64,000 nucleotides of DNA from Myxococcales bacterium (GCA_020633555.1 JACKDL010000023.1:1-64000), one strand, 5' to 3'. Shown: positions 8,060 through 16,702, numbered from the stretch's first letter. The notes: generated by a model from the letters alone, not told the origin. Numbers and translations: made by a program.

Positions 8060-9072
8060 CAGACGAGCTCCAGCATCGACACGTTGATGCCCGAGCCGAT
8101 GCCCATGAGCGCCACCCGGTTGCCCTTCTGGATGCGGCCGGCGGCCACGGCCTGGTGCAGCGTGATGGGCACCGAGGCCGGGCCCACGTTGCCCAGCTCG
8201 GGGAAGGTGAGCAGGGCCTTGCTCATGGTCAGCCCCAGGGTCTGGCACAGGGTCGCCGTGTGCACCTGGCTGACCTGGTGCATGACCAGCTCGTCCAGCA
8301 CCGCGTCCGACCAGCCCAGCTCCTCCTGCGCCACGGCCCAGGTCTGCCGGGCCAGCGTCACGCCGGCGAAGAGCAGCTTCTTGGTCTCGGTCTCCATGTG
8401 GGTGGCGTGGCCCCAGCACAAGCGGGCGTGCTCGGTGGCCGCGCGGCTCACGCCGCCCACCACCCGCGGCCCGTCGGGGGCGTTGTCGCGGTGGGTCAGC
8501 AACATGGCCACCCCGCCGCTGCCCAGGGTGAGCGAGGCGAACTCCTTGCGGAACTGGTGGGCCGACATCTCGCCCTTCACCATCCGCGCCAGGGTGGCCT
8601 CCTGGATCTCGCGGCTGCCCTCACCGTCCACGATGAGGGCGTACTCGATGGCCCGGCGCTCGATGAGGGCGCCCACCATCTCGATGGCGTTCACGAAGGC
8701 CAGGCAGGCGTTGCCCAGGTCGAAGTTCATGCACGTCGTGGGCAGGCCCAGGTTGCCGTGCACGATGCTCGCGGTGCTGGGCTCCAGGAAGTCGCGGCAC
8801 ACCGAGGTGTTGACCAGCACGCCGATCTTGGCGGGATCCACCCCGGCCTCGTCGATGACCTGGCGCGCGGCCAGGGTGGCGGCGTCGCTGGGCTTCGTGC
8901 CCGGATCCCACCAGCGCCGGGCCTCGATGCCGGCCAGGCTTCGCAACACGTCGGGGCGCACCTCCAGCCGGGCGAAGGTGTCGGCGAGCTGATCCTCGAA
9001 CTGGGTGGACGGCACCCGGTGCGGGGCCTCGGCGTACGCGAGGCCGGCGATGGCCACGTCGGTGAACTTCAT
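8056..9072 (-). CDS. oleA: OleA: thiolase-fold acyl-CoA condensing enzyme
   Basis: OleA joins two long-chain acyl-CoAs head to head to give a 2-alkyl-3-oxoalkanoate, the committed step of olefin synthesis. The 338-residue FabH-like protein has its active Cys123 in DLGNACLAF, Glu97 in DFLEPST (the extra glutamate that separates OleA from FabH), His265 in VMHQVSQVH and Asn295 in ELGNVGPAS. It is the first gene of a four-gene minus-strand cluster, with a candidate promoter directly upstream. Confidence 0.93.
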   Translation of the reverse strand: MKFTDVAIAGLAYAEAPHRVPSTQFEDQLADTFARLEVRPDVLRSLAGIEARRWWDPGTKPSDAATLAARQVIDEAGVDPAKIGVLVNTSVCRDFLEPSTASIVHGNLGLPTTCMNFDLGNACLAFVNAIEMVGALIERRAIEYALIVDGEGSREIQEATLARMVKGEMSAHQFRKEFASLTLGSGGVAMLLTHRDNAPDGPRVVGGVSRAATEHARLCWGHATHMETETKKLLFAGVTLARQTWAVAQEELGWSDAVLDELVMHQVSQVHTATLCQTLGLTMSKALLTFPELGNVGPASVPITLHQAVAAGRIQKGNRVALMGIGSGINVSMLELVW

Positions 9073-9101
9073 TCGGTCAAATCTCCCCCGGAAGCGCGCG
9101 C

Positions 9102-9130
9102 ATCAACAAAGATCCGGGGGGCGGTGTCAA
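9102..9130 (-). promoter_or_regulatory. Candidate promoter of the ole cluster
   Basis: On the minus strand a perfect TTGACA (9130-9125) is followed after 17 bases by GTTGAT (9107-9102), about 30 bases ahead of the oleA start. The -10 is weak (3 of 6), but the position fits a leader of ordinary length. Confidence 0.4.
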
Positions 9131-9179
9131 TGCGCACTGCGTCATCGCCCGGCGCTTCAGCCGGCCTTCTGGGCCGCCG

Positions 9180-9722
9180 ATGCCCCCTGGCATGAGCGCG
9201 CTCGACCCCTTCACCGTCCCCCGCATCGTGGAGCGCATTGGCGGCCGCCGCCGGGTGCACCACGCCCCCACCCCCACCGAGGACGCCATCGTGGCCGGGC
9301 TGAGCGCGCTGCTCAGCGGGCCCTACCGGTTCGCCGAGGGCGGGCCGGGCGGCTGGCTGATCCTGGAGCGCCCCCGGCTGGCGCTGGGCGACGACCGGCT
9401 GCAGCCCGATCTGGCGGGCTGGCGCATGGCGCGGGTGCCCCGGCTGCCCGACACGACGCCGCTGCCCGTCGCGCCCGACTTCATCTGCGAGGTGGAGGGG
9501 CCGGGCGACGCCCGGGTGGACCGGGTGGTGAAGCGCGACGCGTACGGGCGCCATGGGGTGCCCGCGGTGTGGCTGCTGGACCAGGAGCACCGCCTGCTCG
9601 AGGCCCACCTGTGCGGGCCCGAAGGCTGGTCGACGAAGTACGTGGACCTCAAGAGCGGGCGCCCGGTGAGCGTGGCGCCCTTCGGCGACGTGCCGGTGGC
9701 CCTGGGCCGCGCCTGGCCCTGA
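9180..9722 (+). CDS. Uma2-family (PD-(D/E)XK-like) restriction-endonuclease-fold protein
   Basis: The 180-residue protein follows the Uma2 (DUF820) plan: an N-terminal helix, then QPDLAGWR with the first catalytic Asp, then ICEVEGPG supplying the acidic second half, then KRDAYGRHGVPAVWLLD. This matches the PD-(D/E)XK core of that family, which is widespread in cyanobacteria and Myxococcota and whose biological role is unclear. The start could be the ATG at 9180 or 9192; neither has a clear ribosome-binding site. It is divergent from oleA and convergent with the lipoprotein at 9741, with no obvious operon partner. Confidence 0.75.
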   Translation: MPPGMSALDPFTVPRIVERIGGRRRVHHAPTPTEDAIVAGLSALLSGPYRFAEGGPGGWLILERPRLALGDDRLQPDLAGWRMARVPRLPDTTPLPVAPDFICEVEGPGDARVDRVVKRDAYGRHGVPAVWLLDQEHRLLEAHLCGPEGWSTKYVDLKSGRPVSVAPFGDVPVALGRAWP

Positions 9723-9740
9723 CGGCCCCGCTCGGTCCGC

Positions 9741-10391
9741 TCAGTCCTCGAGCACCCCGTCCACCACCACGGTCAGGGTCTGCTGGGCCCGGTTGCCCGC
9801 CTCGTCCGCCGCCTCGACGGTGGCCCCGTACACCCGCCGGCGGGCGAGCAGATCAGGCACCGGGGTCCAGGTGAGCAGGCCCCGCTTGCCCTCGGCCGCC
9901 AGGGCCATGCCCTCGGGCCCGCTCACCAGGCGCAAGGTCACTGCGGTGGAGTCGTCGTCACGCACCACCACCGGCAGGCGCAGCGTGGGCCCCACCGCCA
10001 GGTCCAGCACCACGCTGACAGGGCTCACGAACGCGGGCACGGCGAAGCCGGCGTAGGCGGTGATCACCACCCGCGCCTCGGTGCGGCCCCCGCGCGCGTC
10101 CTCAGCCACGAAGGTCACCGGCCAGGGCCGGCCGGCCCCGTCCGCGTCGCTGGCCAGAGGGCTCCACCGAAACACCCCCTCGGCGAAGCGCGCGCCGGGC
10201 GGCAGGCCGCGGGCGCTCACCGTCACGCCGTCGCCGTCCCGGTCGCTGGCCCCCACGGCGAACGTCACCGTCTCGCCCACGGTGACCGCGCGGTCCAGGG
10301 GGGCCGGATCGAACACCGGGTTGACGTTGCTGGTGCAGGCCCACAGCAGGGCCATCGGGAGCAGGCGGCGCACGGCCCACGCTACCGCCAT
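9741..10391 (-). CDS. Lipoprotein with Ig/cadherin-like repeats
   Basis: A 216-residue exported lipoprotein. The signal peptide MAVAWAVRRLLPMALLWAC ends in a lipobox with the acylated Cys at about residue 19. After it come two putative Ig-like modules of the kind found in polycystin/dystroglycan-type cadherin domains: GASDRDGDGVTVSARGLPPG with FRWSP, and VRDDDSTAVTLRLVSGPEGM with LTWTPVPD. The start was chosen at the ATG that begins the signal peptide; the frame extends further upstream but without one. It diverges from the TPR gene at 10453 with a 61-bp gap. It is probably a surface or periplasmic adhesion-type protein; no catalytic motif was seen. Confidence 0.7.
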   Translation of the reverse strand: MAVAWAVRRLLPMALLWACTSNVNPVFDPAPLDRAVTVGETVTFAVGASDRDGDGVTVSARGLPPGARFAEGVFRWSPLASDADGAGRPWPVTFVAEDARGGRTEARVVITAYAGFAVPAFVSPVSVVLDLAVGPTLRLPVVVRDDDSTAVTLRLVSGPEGMALAAEGKRGLLTWTPVPDLLARRRVYGATVEAADEAGNRAQQTLTVVVDGVLED

Positions 10392-10452
10392 TGCGTTTGC
10401 CGGGTCGATCCCGTTTCTTGGAGCCCTTGGGGGAAGTCGAGAGGGGGAGCCC

Positions 10453-11700
10453 ATGCCCATCACCCTGACCCTGCTGGTGGCCCTGCTGCAGGGCGCGCCG
10501 CCCGCACCGGGCCCGGCCGCGGCCACCGCCCGCCACCCGCAGGTGGACCGCCTGAGCGAGGTGATCCAGCCGGATCTGGCCGGCCGAGAGCCCGTGCCGG
10601 GCTACGGCACGCCCGCCCCCGCGCGGGCGGGCGGCCTGACGGTGACGGGGCTGGCGGCGGCGCCCAGCGCCGGCCGCGACGCGCTGCAGGTGGCCGTGAC
10701 CGTCGAGCTGGCGGGCGCCGCGCCGCGCCTGCTGCTGGTGGACGCCGGGGTGGCGCTGCGCGATCCCCTGGGCAAGGTCTGGATCCCCGTGCCGGGCCAG
10801 CAGCTCGCCATCACGGGGTCCCGCGCGGTGGCGGTGGACGCCCTCCCGCTGACGCCCAGCCAGAAGCGCCCGGTGCCCAACATGCCGCTGAAGGCCTACG
10901 CGGTGACCGATCCGGGCCTGCTGGCCGTCCTGCGCGAGGTCCGCCGCCTCGAGCAGGACGACGGGCTGCGGCGCTTCGTGAAGGTCGAGGGCACCCAGGT
11001 GGCGGTGGACCCCGAGGCGGCCGAGCCCGAGGCCCGGCTGGCGCGCCTGCTGCAGTGGACGGTGGACGGCGACGGCAAGCCCGCGGCGCGCTTCCCCCTG
11101 GATGCCCTGCAGATCGCTGTGTTCGCGCTCAGCGTGAACGGCGACGAGGAGACGGCTCTGGCGTGGCTGGGCGCGGCGCGCAAGCTGCGCGAGGGGCAGG
11201 CCGCGGACGCCATGGTCCGCCTGACGCCCGCCGTCGAGACCCTGCTGGCGCGGGTGGGGCTGAACCCGAAGGTCTTCGGGCCGAGTCACGCGGACTACCA
11301 CTTCAACCAGGGCCTGAAGCGGTGGGCCGAGGGCGACGCCGAGGGCGCCCGGGCCGCCTTCGAGCAGGCCGCCAGCAAGGCCCCCGAGGACATCGAGGCC
11401 CGCTACGCGCTGGGCATCGCCACCTACCGGGTCGGCAAGGTGCAGGACGCGGCCGACGTGTTCCTGGTGGCCAGCGGCATGAAGGGGGCGTTCCCCGACA
11501 CCCACTTCAACCGGGCCGCGGCGCTGTACCGGCTCGACGACAAGCTGGGCGCCGCCCGCAGCTTCCGGCGGGCGCTCGCGCTGCAGCCCAACGACCCCGT
11601 GGCCCGCGCCTGGCTGAAGGTGGCCGATCCCGAGGACCGCACCGCGCCGGCGCCGGAGCCCGAGCCGAAGACCCGCAAGCGCCGCGGGCGCCGGAGGTGA
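10453..11700 (+). CDS. Exported TPR-repeat protein
   Basis: A 415-residue protein that begins with the hydrophobic MPITLTLLVALLQ, a likely signal peptide, preceded by GAGGGGGA at 10441-10448. The N-terminal half is a beta-rich domain of unknown type. The last third contains two to three tetratricopeptide repeats, for example FNQGLKRWAEGDAEGARAAF and HFNRAAALYRLDDKLGAARS. It ends in a basic Arg/Lys tail. The lipoprotein gene at 11706 starts 5 bases after its stop and is probably co-transcribed. It is likely a periplasmic scaffold protein of unknown specific function. Confidence 0.7.
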   Translation: MPITLTLLVALLQGAPPAPGPAAATARHPQVDRLSEVIQPDLAGREPVPGYGTPAPARAGGLTVTGLAAAPSAGRDALQVAVTVELAGAAPRLLLVDAGVALRDPLGKVWIPVPGQQLAITGSRAVAVDALPLTPSQKRPVPNMPLKAYAVTDPGLLAVLREVRRLEQDDGLRRFVKVEGTQVAVDPEAAEPEARLARLLQWTVDGDGKPAARFPLDALQIAVFALSVNGDEETALAWLGAARKLREGQAADAMVRLTPAVETLLARVGLNPKVFGPSHADYHFNQGLKRWAEGDAEGARAAFEQAASKAPEDIEARYALGIATYRVGKVQDAADVFLVASGMKGAFPDTHFNRAAALYRLDDKLGAARSFRRALALQPNDPVARAWLKVADPEDRTAPAPEPEPKTRKRRGRRR

Positions 11701-11705
11701 TGACG

Positions 11706-12062
11706 ATGTCGCGCATGATCCGAGCCGGCGCCGCCGGCTGCCTCACCGCCCTGTTGGGCTGCGGGCCACAGGTGGTGTCGGTGCAGGACCAGGTGTCCCA
11801 GCCGCCGCCGGTGGCGCCGGCCCGGGAGCCCGTGGGCCTGAGCCCCGAGGAGGCCACCCGCCAGGTGCCCACGCTGCGGCCGCTGCCCGGCCGCCGCCGG
11901 GTGCGCCCGCCCGCCTACGAGGCCCCCGCCGCCGCGCCCGATCCGGATCCGTCGGCGGCCTTCGCCGGGCCCCCGCCCCCCGCGCCAAAGACCCTGAAGG
12001 CCGCCGGCGAGGACGAGGTGTCCGACGAGGCGCTGCTGGAAGAGATGTACGCCCCCGAGTGA
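11706..12062 (+). CDS. Small Pro-rich lipoprotein
   Basis: A 118-residue predicted lipoprotein. MSRMIRAGAAGCLTALLGC forms a signal peptide with lipobox LLGC. The remainder is Pro/Ala-rich, low-complexity and mostly unstructured. It ends with the acidic helix DEALLEEMYAPE. The ATG at 11706 has GGAGG at 11693-11697 with an 8-base spacing and is preferred over an ATG at 11700 that would overlap the upstream stop. It follows the TPR gene directly, so the two may act together in the envelope. No known family recognised. Confidence 0.55.
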   Translation: MSRMIRAGAAGCLTALLGCGPQVVSVQDQVSQPPPVAPAREPVGLSPEEATRQVPTLRPLPGRRRVRPPAYEAPAAAPDPDPSAAFAGPPPPAPKTLKAAGEDEVSDEALLEEMYAPE

Positions 12063-12080
12063 GCGCCCGGAGCGGGCGGC

Positions 12081-13811
12081 CTACGGTCGCCCGCCACCGT
12101 CGCGGGCCCGCTCCAGGCAGGCCTCGGTGCGCTCGTTGGCCTGCCAGGCGCACTGCCCTTCGACGCAACCGCATGCGGCCGTGGCCGGGAAGCACCGCGC
12201 CGCCGGCGCCAACGCCGCGCAGAGCTCCGCGGGCGCGGCCGCGCAGAACATCCCCTCACACCCCGTGGGCGCGCAGTCCCCGTCCACCTGGCAGCCGAGC
12301 TGGAGCTCGCCGCGGCCGCGGTAGCAAAGGGCCGGGCGCTCGGCGCGGCGGCCCTCGCACTCCGCACGGCAGGCGCTGGCGTACAGCCGCCCGTCCTCGC
12401 CACACACCGGGGCCCAGTCCGCCGGGCAGTCATCGCAGGGGGACTCGCCCTCGCACTCCGGATCCTCGGGCGGGCACCCCACGCCCTGGCAGACGGGCTG
12501 TCCCTGGCCGTCGGGGGCGCACACCAGCGGCGGCGCGCAGGGGGCCCCTTCGGGATCGCAGGCGGTGGCGCACAGGCCGTCGTCGTCCGCCCGATCGCTC
12601 AGCGCAGCGCAGATCTGGCCGTCCGCGCAGCCGTTGCCGCCCAGCCGGCAGCGGCTGGTGCAGAGGCCGAAGTCGGGGGTCACGGGCAGGCAGGCGGCCC
12701 CGGGCCCACACTCCCGGTCGTCGCGGCAGCGCTGATCGCGACACTCGCGCACGCAGTCGGCCGCCTCGGGGTTGGCCCGACAGCGGGCCGCGTTGCCCGG
12801 CACGGGGGCCACCACGCACACCGAGCCGTCGCCGCAGTCCTGCGCCGTCTGGCAGGGCCGGCGGACGCACACGCCCTCGTAGGCAGGCTCGGCCCCCGCG
12901 CAGGCCAGCAGGCAGCCGTTGCGGAAGGTCTCGCCGCCGACGGCGCACACCGGCGCCGGGGTCAGATCGCAGCCGCAGGTGTCCACCACGCAGCGGCCGT
13001 CCAGGCACTGCTGGCCGGCGGCGCAGTCCTGGGGGCCCGCGCAGGCCTCGGGGCAGGCGCCCTCGGCCACCACCTGCACCTCGGCGCAGTCGGCCACGCA
13101 GCGGTTGGGGTAGGTGCGCCGATCGGCGCCACACACGGGCGCCACGGTCCGGGGGCAGCGCTCGGCGCACTCCAGCGGCTGGCAGATCCCGTCCACGCAG
13201 CGCGCGTCGGCGCCGCAAGCGGGCTCGCAGGCCACCTCGGCCACGCAGGCGCACTCCCGGCACCCTTCGCCGTCCACCCGGAAGCCCTGGGCACACACCA
13301 GATCGCAGGGGGCCGGCGCGCAGGCGGGGGCCGCGCAGCCCTCGCAGGTCAGCGTGAGCGCGTAGGGACGGGCGCGCTCGGCCTCGTCGCGCAGCAGCAC
13401 GAACCACGAGCCGCCCTGGTTCACCGGATCCAGCGCCAGGACCAGGGGCCCATCCCCCTGCACCACCAGCACCGGCTGGCCCCACAGGCCGTCGGCGCTG
13501 CGCGGCCCGTACAGCGCCAGCAGCGCCTCGCCCCCGGTGTCGGCCAGCGCCAGCCGCGGCGCGTCGCCCGCCTCCACCAGGAACTCGTAGCCCGCCAGCG
13601 CGTTGATGGCAGGCAGCGTGCCCTCGACGGTCTGGTCGTAGGTCAGCATGCCCAGGGTGGTGAACAGCGGGCGGCGCACCCCCTCGCCGTCCACGTAGGT
13701 GCCCTGCCCGCTCGGCGCGTCCACCGTGAGCGGCGGGGGCCGCTTGGCCTCCCGATCGCACCCCACCAGGGTGGCGAGGGCGGCGCAGATGATGATGGCA
13801 CGGCGCGACAT
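12081..13811 (-). CDS. Cys-rich lipoprotein with Kazal- and antistasin-type inhibitor modules
   Basis: A 576-residue lipoprotein whose signal peptide MSRRAIIICAALATLVGC has a clear lipobox. About 120 residues of beta-rich domain are followed by a long run of disulfide-type modules: an antistasin-like knot (CDLVCAQGFRVDGEGCRECAC), Kazal-like units with the PVCGADRRTYPNRC pattern near the middle, PVCAVGGETFRNGC, and PVCGEDGRLYASAC near the end. Dickerin/EGF-like C-x-DG-x-C motifs lie between them. Kazal domains normally inhibit serine proteases, so an outer-surface inhibitor or adhesion role is plausible. The start has GGGAGG upstream. The nearest neighbour on the same strand is the kinase locus. 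Confidence 0.75.
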   Translation of the reverse strand: MSRRAIIICAALATLVGCDREAKRPPPLTVDAPSGQGTYVDGEGVRRPLFTTLGMLTYDQTVEGTLPAINALAGYEFLVEAGDAPRLALADTGGEALLALYGPRSADGLWGQPVLVVQGDGPLVLALDPVNQGGSWFVLLRDEAERARPYALTLTCEGCAAPACAPAPCDLVCAQGFRVDGEGCRECACVAEVACEPACGADARCVDGICQPLECAERCPRTVAPVCGADRRTYPNRCVADCAEVQVVAEGACPEACAGPQDCAAGQQCLDGRCVVDTCGCDLTPAPVCAVGGETFRNGCLLACAGAEPAYEGVCVRRPCQTAQDCGDGSVCVVAPVPGNAARCRANPEAADCVRECRDQRCRDDRECGPGAACLPVTPDFGLCTSRCRLGGNGCADGQICAALSDRADDDGLCATACDPEGAPCAPPLVCAPDGQGQPVCQGVGCPPEDPECEGESPCDDCPADWAPVCGEDGRLYASACRAECEGRRAERPALCYRGRGELQLGCQVDGDCAPTGCEGMFCAAAPAELCAALAPAARCFPATAACGCVEGQCAWQANERTEACLERARDGGGRP

Positions 13812-13963
13812 GCGGACCTCCCGTGCGGCCGACCTGGATCTGGGTCTGGATGATCCAGCAAGGACCATACCGGACGGAAACCCCACAGCGGGCGGCCGCG
13901 GCCGCCAACCGCGCTTGGCAGCCGCGGCGACGCTGTCACGCCCGGGCGGCGTCCGGGCCCGCC

Positions 13964-14701
13964 TCACGGCGCGCACTCGAGCGTGAGCGGCGTCTGACCG
14001 CCCGGCGTGGTGACCACCAGGCGCCGGGTGCCCGCATGCAGCGGGACGCCAGCCACCGGGGTCGGGCCCAGGTCCCGGCCGTCCACCCGCAGGTGGCCGA
14101 AGGGGTTCGAGGCCACCGTGGCCACGAATCGCCCCCCGCGGGCGATGAGCCGCACGCGCACCGCGGGCCCCCCGGGGGCCTCGGCGGTGAGCATCAGGCC
14201 GGCCTCGGGCACCGCCGCCCAGCCCTGCCCGTCGGCCGGTGCGCCCTGGGCCGTGATGCCGGGGCCCAGCCTCAGCCGAGGCCCCGCGGGTGGCGAGGCC
14301 GCCTGTGTCGGCGGGGCGCTGGGCGGCGCGGCCGCCGTGGCGGGCGCGCTGGGCGGGGCCAGATCCCTGGGGGGCGCCACGGCCGCGTCCCGAGCCACGG
14401 AACGGGGCGGCTCGGTCCGCGGGACCCGCCGCGGGGTGGGGCGGGCGGGGCGGGCGGGGCGGGCGGGTGCTGCGTCCGGACGCGCGCTCGCCGCGTCTGC
14501 CGCGGCCGCCGTCGTGGCGTCGGGGGGCCCGCCCTCGCCCAGCTCGGCGTCGGCATCGCTCGCACCGTCGGGGGCGTCTTCGGCGGCGTCCACGGCGCGT
14601 CCATCGGGGACGTCCGCCGCGTCGGGTGCGGCCGCCGTCAGGCCAGCGTCCGGCCCCGGCCTGGGGCCACCGGCCGGGTCCCCGCGGGCCAGACCCACCA
14701 C
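13964..14701 (-). CDS. Probable C-terminal (PEGA-like) part of the adjacent Ser/Thr kinase, in another frame
   Basis: A 245-codon frame that overlaps the kinase 3' end by 64 bp. It opens with a GTG and has no signal peptide. The first 130 residues are Ala/Asp/Pro low complexity. The last 80 form a beta-rich domain ending LRVDGRDLGPTPVAGVPL and AGTRRLVVTTP, the pattern seen at the extracytoplasmic C-terminus of many myxobacterial Ser/Thr kinases (PEGA-like). It therefore most likely belongs to the kinase and is displaced by a -1 frameshift. The alternative is a separate, translationally coupled protein. Confidence 0.55.
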   Translation of the reverse strand: MVGLARGDPAGGPRPGPDAGLTAAAPDAADVPDGRAVDAAEDAPDGASDADAELGEGGPPDATTAAAADAASARPDAAPARPARPARPTPRRVPRTEPPRSVARDAAVAPPRDLAPPSAPATAAAPPSAPPTQAASPPAGPRLRLGPGITAQGAPADGQGWAAVPEAGLMLTAEAPGGPAVRVRLIARGGRFVATVASNPFGHLRVDGRDLGPTPVAGVPLHAGTRRLVVTTPGGQTPLTLECAP

Positions 14702-15849
14702 GCCCCCAGGCCCGCCGTGGCCAGCAGCAACGCCAGCCCCACGCCGCGTCGCCGCGGCGGCCGGGGCCCCTCGGCGGCCTGGGCCGGGGTGGCCTCCAGC
14801 GGCGGCGGCGGGGTTCCGCTGCCCCCGGCGGGCACGGCCGCCGTCGCCGTGGCCTCGATGGGCGCAGCCGCGGTGGCGGTGGCCTCGGCCGCGCGGGGGC
14901 CGGCGCTGTGGCCCATGCCGCGCCCGGCCCGATCGAATCGGGCCGCCAGCCAGGGCCCCAGCGCGGGCGCGCCGACGACGATCCCCGCCTGCGCCGCCGC
15001 CGCCAGCAGCGCTTCGGCCAGCGCCTCCCCGTCGGCGAACCGCGCGGCGGGATCGGTGGCCAGCGCCTGATCGATCACCGCCACCAGCGCCGCGGGCAGC
15101 GCCGGCGCCGCCTGGGCCAACGGCTGCAGCGGTGCGCCCGCGCGCACCCGGCGGGCCAGGGCCGCAGGATCCCCCCCGTCGAAGAAGCAGCGCCGGCCCG
15201 CCAGCAGCTCGTAGAGCACCACCCCCAGCGCGTACAGGTCGCTGCGGGGATCGGCCCCCTCGCCGCGGGCCTGCTCGGGGCTCATGTAGGCCAGCTTGCC
15301 GTGCACGGCCACCGCGTCGCCGGCCCGGGCCGTGGCCAGCGCCACCCCGAAGTCCCCCAGCTTCACGTCGCCCTGGAAGCTCAGCAGCACGTTGTGGGGC
15401 GACACGTCGCGGTGGACGATGCCCAGCGGCCGGCCGGTGGTGTCGGTGGCCCGGTGGGCGAAGGCCAGCCCCCGGGCGCAGGCCACGCCCACCTCCAGCG
15501 CCAGGCCCGGCGGCACGGGCTCACCCAGGTCGAGCACGGCCTTCAGATCGACGCCCTGCACGTACTCCATGGCCAGCCAGGCGCCCTCGTCGTCCCGGCC
15601 GAAGTCGAAGATCTGCACGATGTGCCGGTGGTCCAGCAGGGCTGCCAGCCGCGCCTCGCGCTCGAAGAGCTCCAGGGGCGCGCCCTCGCCGCGGGCCCGC
15701 TTCACGGCCACGCGCTTCTCGAAGCCGCCCGCCCGCTCCAGCGCGCACAGGAACACCTCGCCCATCCCGCCGACGCCGATGGTGCGAATGACCCGGTATG
15801 GCCCGATGGTCTGCATGCGTCGTGCAGGGTCCGCCGGCTGGGGCCGCAT
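14638..15849 (-). CDS. Membrane-anchored Hanks-type Ser/Thr protein kinase
   Basis: The catalytic domain spans roughly residues 16-280. It shows the Gly-rich loop GVGGMG (25-30), Lys50 in VAVKR, catalytic Asp148 in HRDVSPHN, and DFG at 166-168, followed by LAYMSPEQARG and DLYALGVVLYELL. A Pro/Ala-rich linker leads to one hydrophobic segment, GVGLALLLATAGLGAWW. The frame then stops 20 codons later, without the usual external domain. That domain is found in the overlapping frame at 13964-14701. The HRDVSPHN form is typical of myxobacterial kinases. An alternative start is the ATG at 15816; neither has a good ribosome-binding site. Confidence 0.88.
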   Translation of the reverse strand: MRPQPADPARRMQTIGPYRVIRTIGVGGMGEVFLCALERAGGFEKRVAVKRARGEGAPLELFEREARLAALLDHRHIVQIFDFGRDDEGAWLAMEYVQGVDLKAVLDLGEPVPPGLALEVGVACARGLAFAHRATDTTGRPLGIVHRDVSPHNVLLSFQGDVKLGDFGVALATARAGDAVAVHGKLAYMSPEQARGEGADPRSDLYALGVVLYELLAGRRCFFDGGDPAALARRVRAGAPLQPLAQAAPALPAALVAVIDQALATDPAARFADGEALAEALLAAAAQAGIVVGAPALGPWLAARFDRAGRGMGHSAGPRAAEATATAAAPIEATATAAVPAGGSGTPPPPLEATPAQAAEGPRPPRRRGVGLALLLATAGLGAWWVWPAGTRPVAPGRGRTLA

Positions 15850-15852
15850 GGC

Positions 15853-15882
15853 AAGACACGCGCGCGCCGGGGCTGCTATCCT
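15853..15882 (+). promoter_or_regulatory. Candidate promoter of the plsC-ferredoxin operon
   Basis: AAGACA (15853-15858) and TATCCT (15877-15882) are 18 bases apart. The -10 is preceded by TGC, giving an extended -10 element. The site lies 32 bases ahead of the plsC start, in the short gap shared with the divergent kinase gene. Confidence 0.45.
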
Positions 15883-15913
15883 CGCCGGCCGTTTTTCCGA
15901 TCCGGGGGCACGG

Positions 15914-16702
15914 ATGAACTACCTGAAGGCAGGATCCCAGTGGGGGCGGGTGGGCGCTTCGGCCATGGTCCACTTCCCCGTCTCGCTGTGCGTGGGCTCC
16001 TTCAGCCGGCCCGCCAGCCAGTGGGCCATGCGCCGCTGGTGCAAGACGAGCTGCGACTGGCTGGGCATCCAGAACACCCTGATCGACGGCCACAAGCTCA
16101 AGGCGACCCCGCAGGCGGTCATCGTGGCCAACCACCTGAGCGCGTTGGACATTCTGGTCATCGGCGCCCACCTGCGCCGGGACTACCGCTGGCTGGCCAA
16201 GGCCGAGCTGTTCAAGGTGCCGCTGAGCGGCTGGCACCTGAACCTGGCCGGCCACATCCCCGTGTTCCGGGGCGAGCGCGACCGCAACTCCGGCATCGGC
16301 GCGCGGATCCACAAGGTGGTCGAGGAGGGCGCCAGCGTGCTGTTCTTCCCCGAGGGCACCCGCAGCCGCACCGGCGCCCTGAAGCCCTTCTTCCGCGGCG
16401 CCTTCCGCACCGCCGTGGACGAGGGCCTGCCCGTGCTGCCCCTGCTCGTGCGCGGCACCTACGACCTGCTCATCCCCGACGAGTGGGAGCTGGTGCCGAA
16501 GGCCGACCGCCAGTGCAGCGTGCAGGTGCTCGACCCCATCCTGCCCGCGCACACCGGCGACACCGCCGCCGACGTGGACGCCCTGCGATTCAAGGTCTGG
16601 TCCACGTACATGGGCCACCTCCACCCGGACGCAGCGCTCGACCCGGCCCAGGCCGACGGCGAGGCCCTGAAGGCGGCGGGCCAGGCGGGCGTGGGCACAT
16701 GA
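15914..16702 (+). CDS. plsC: 1-acyl-sn-glycerol-3-phosphate acyltransferase (PlsC family)
   Basis: This membrane-bound enzyme acylates lysophosphatidate to phosphatidate in phospholipid synthesis. The 262-residue protein shows the acyltransferase box NHLSALD with His74 and Asp79, and the substrate-binding motif FPEGTRS at 145-151, followed by GAFRTAVDEGLPVLPL. The hydrophobic N-terminus probably lies at the membrane. The ferredoxin gene starts in an ATGA overlap with its stop. Other PlsC-like acyltransferases with different lysolipid acceptors would look the same, so the exact substrate is inferred. Confidence 0.85.
   Translation: MNYLKAGSQWGRVGASAMVHFPVSLCVGSFSRPASQWAMRRWCKTSCDWLGIQNTLIDGHKLKATPQAVIVANHLSALDILVIGAHLRRDYRWLAKAELFKVPLSGWHLNLAGHIPVFRGERDRNSGIGARIHKVVEEGASVLFFPEGTRSRTGALKPFFRGAFRTAVDEGLPVLPLLVRGTYDLLIPDEWELVPKADRQCSVQVLDPILPAHTGDTAADVDALRFKVWSTYMGHLHPDAALDPAQADGEALKAAGQAGVGT

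Noticed and set aside
8056..9072. Annotating OleA as FabH or a polyketide/chalcone-type synthase
   Set aside because: The extra glutamate Glu97 and the OleBCD partners identify olefin synthesis.
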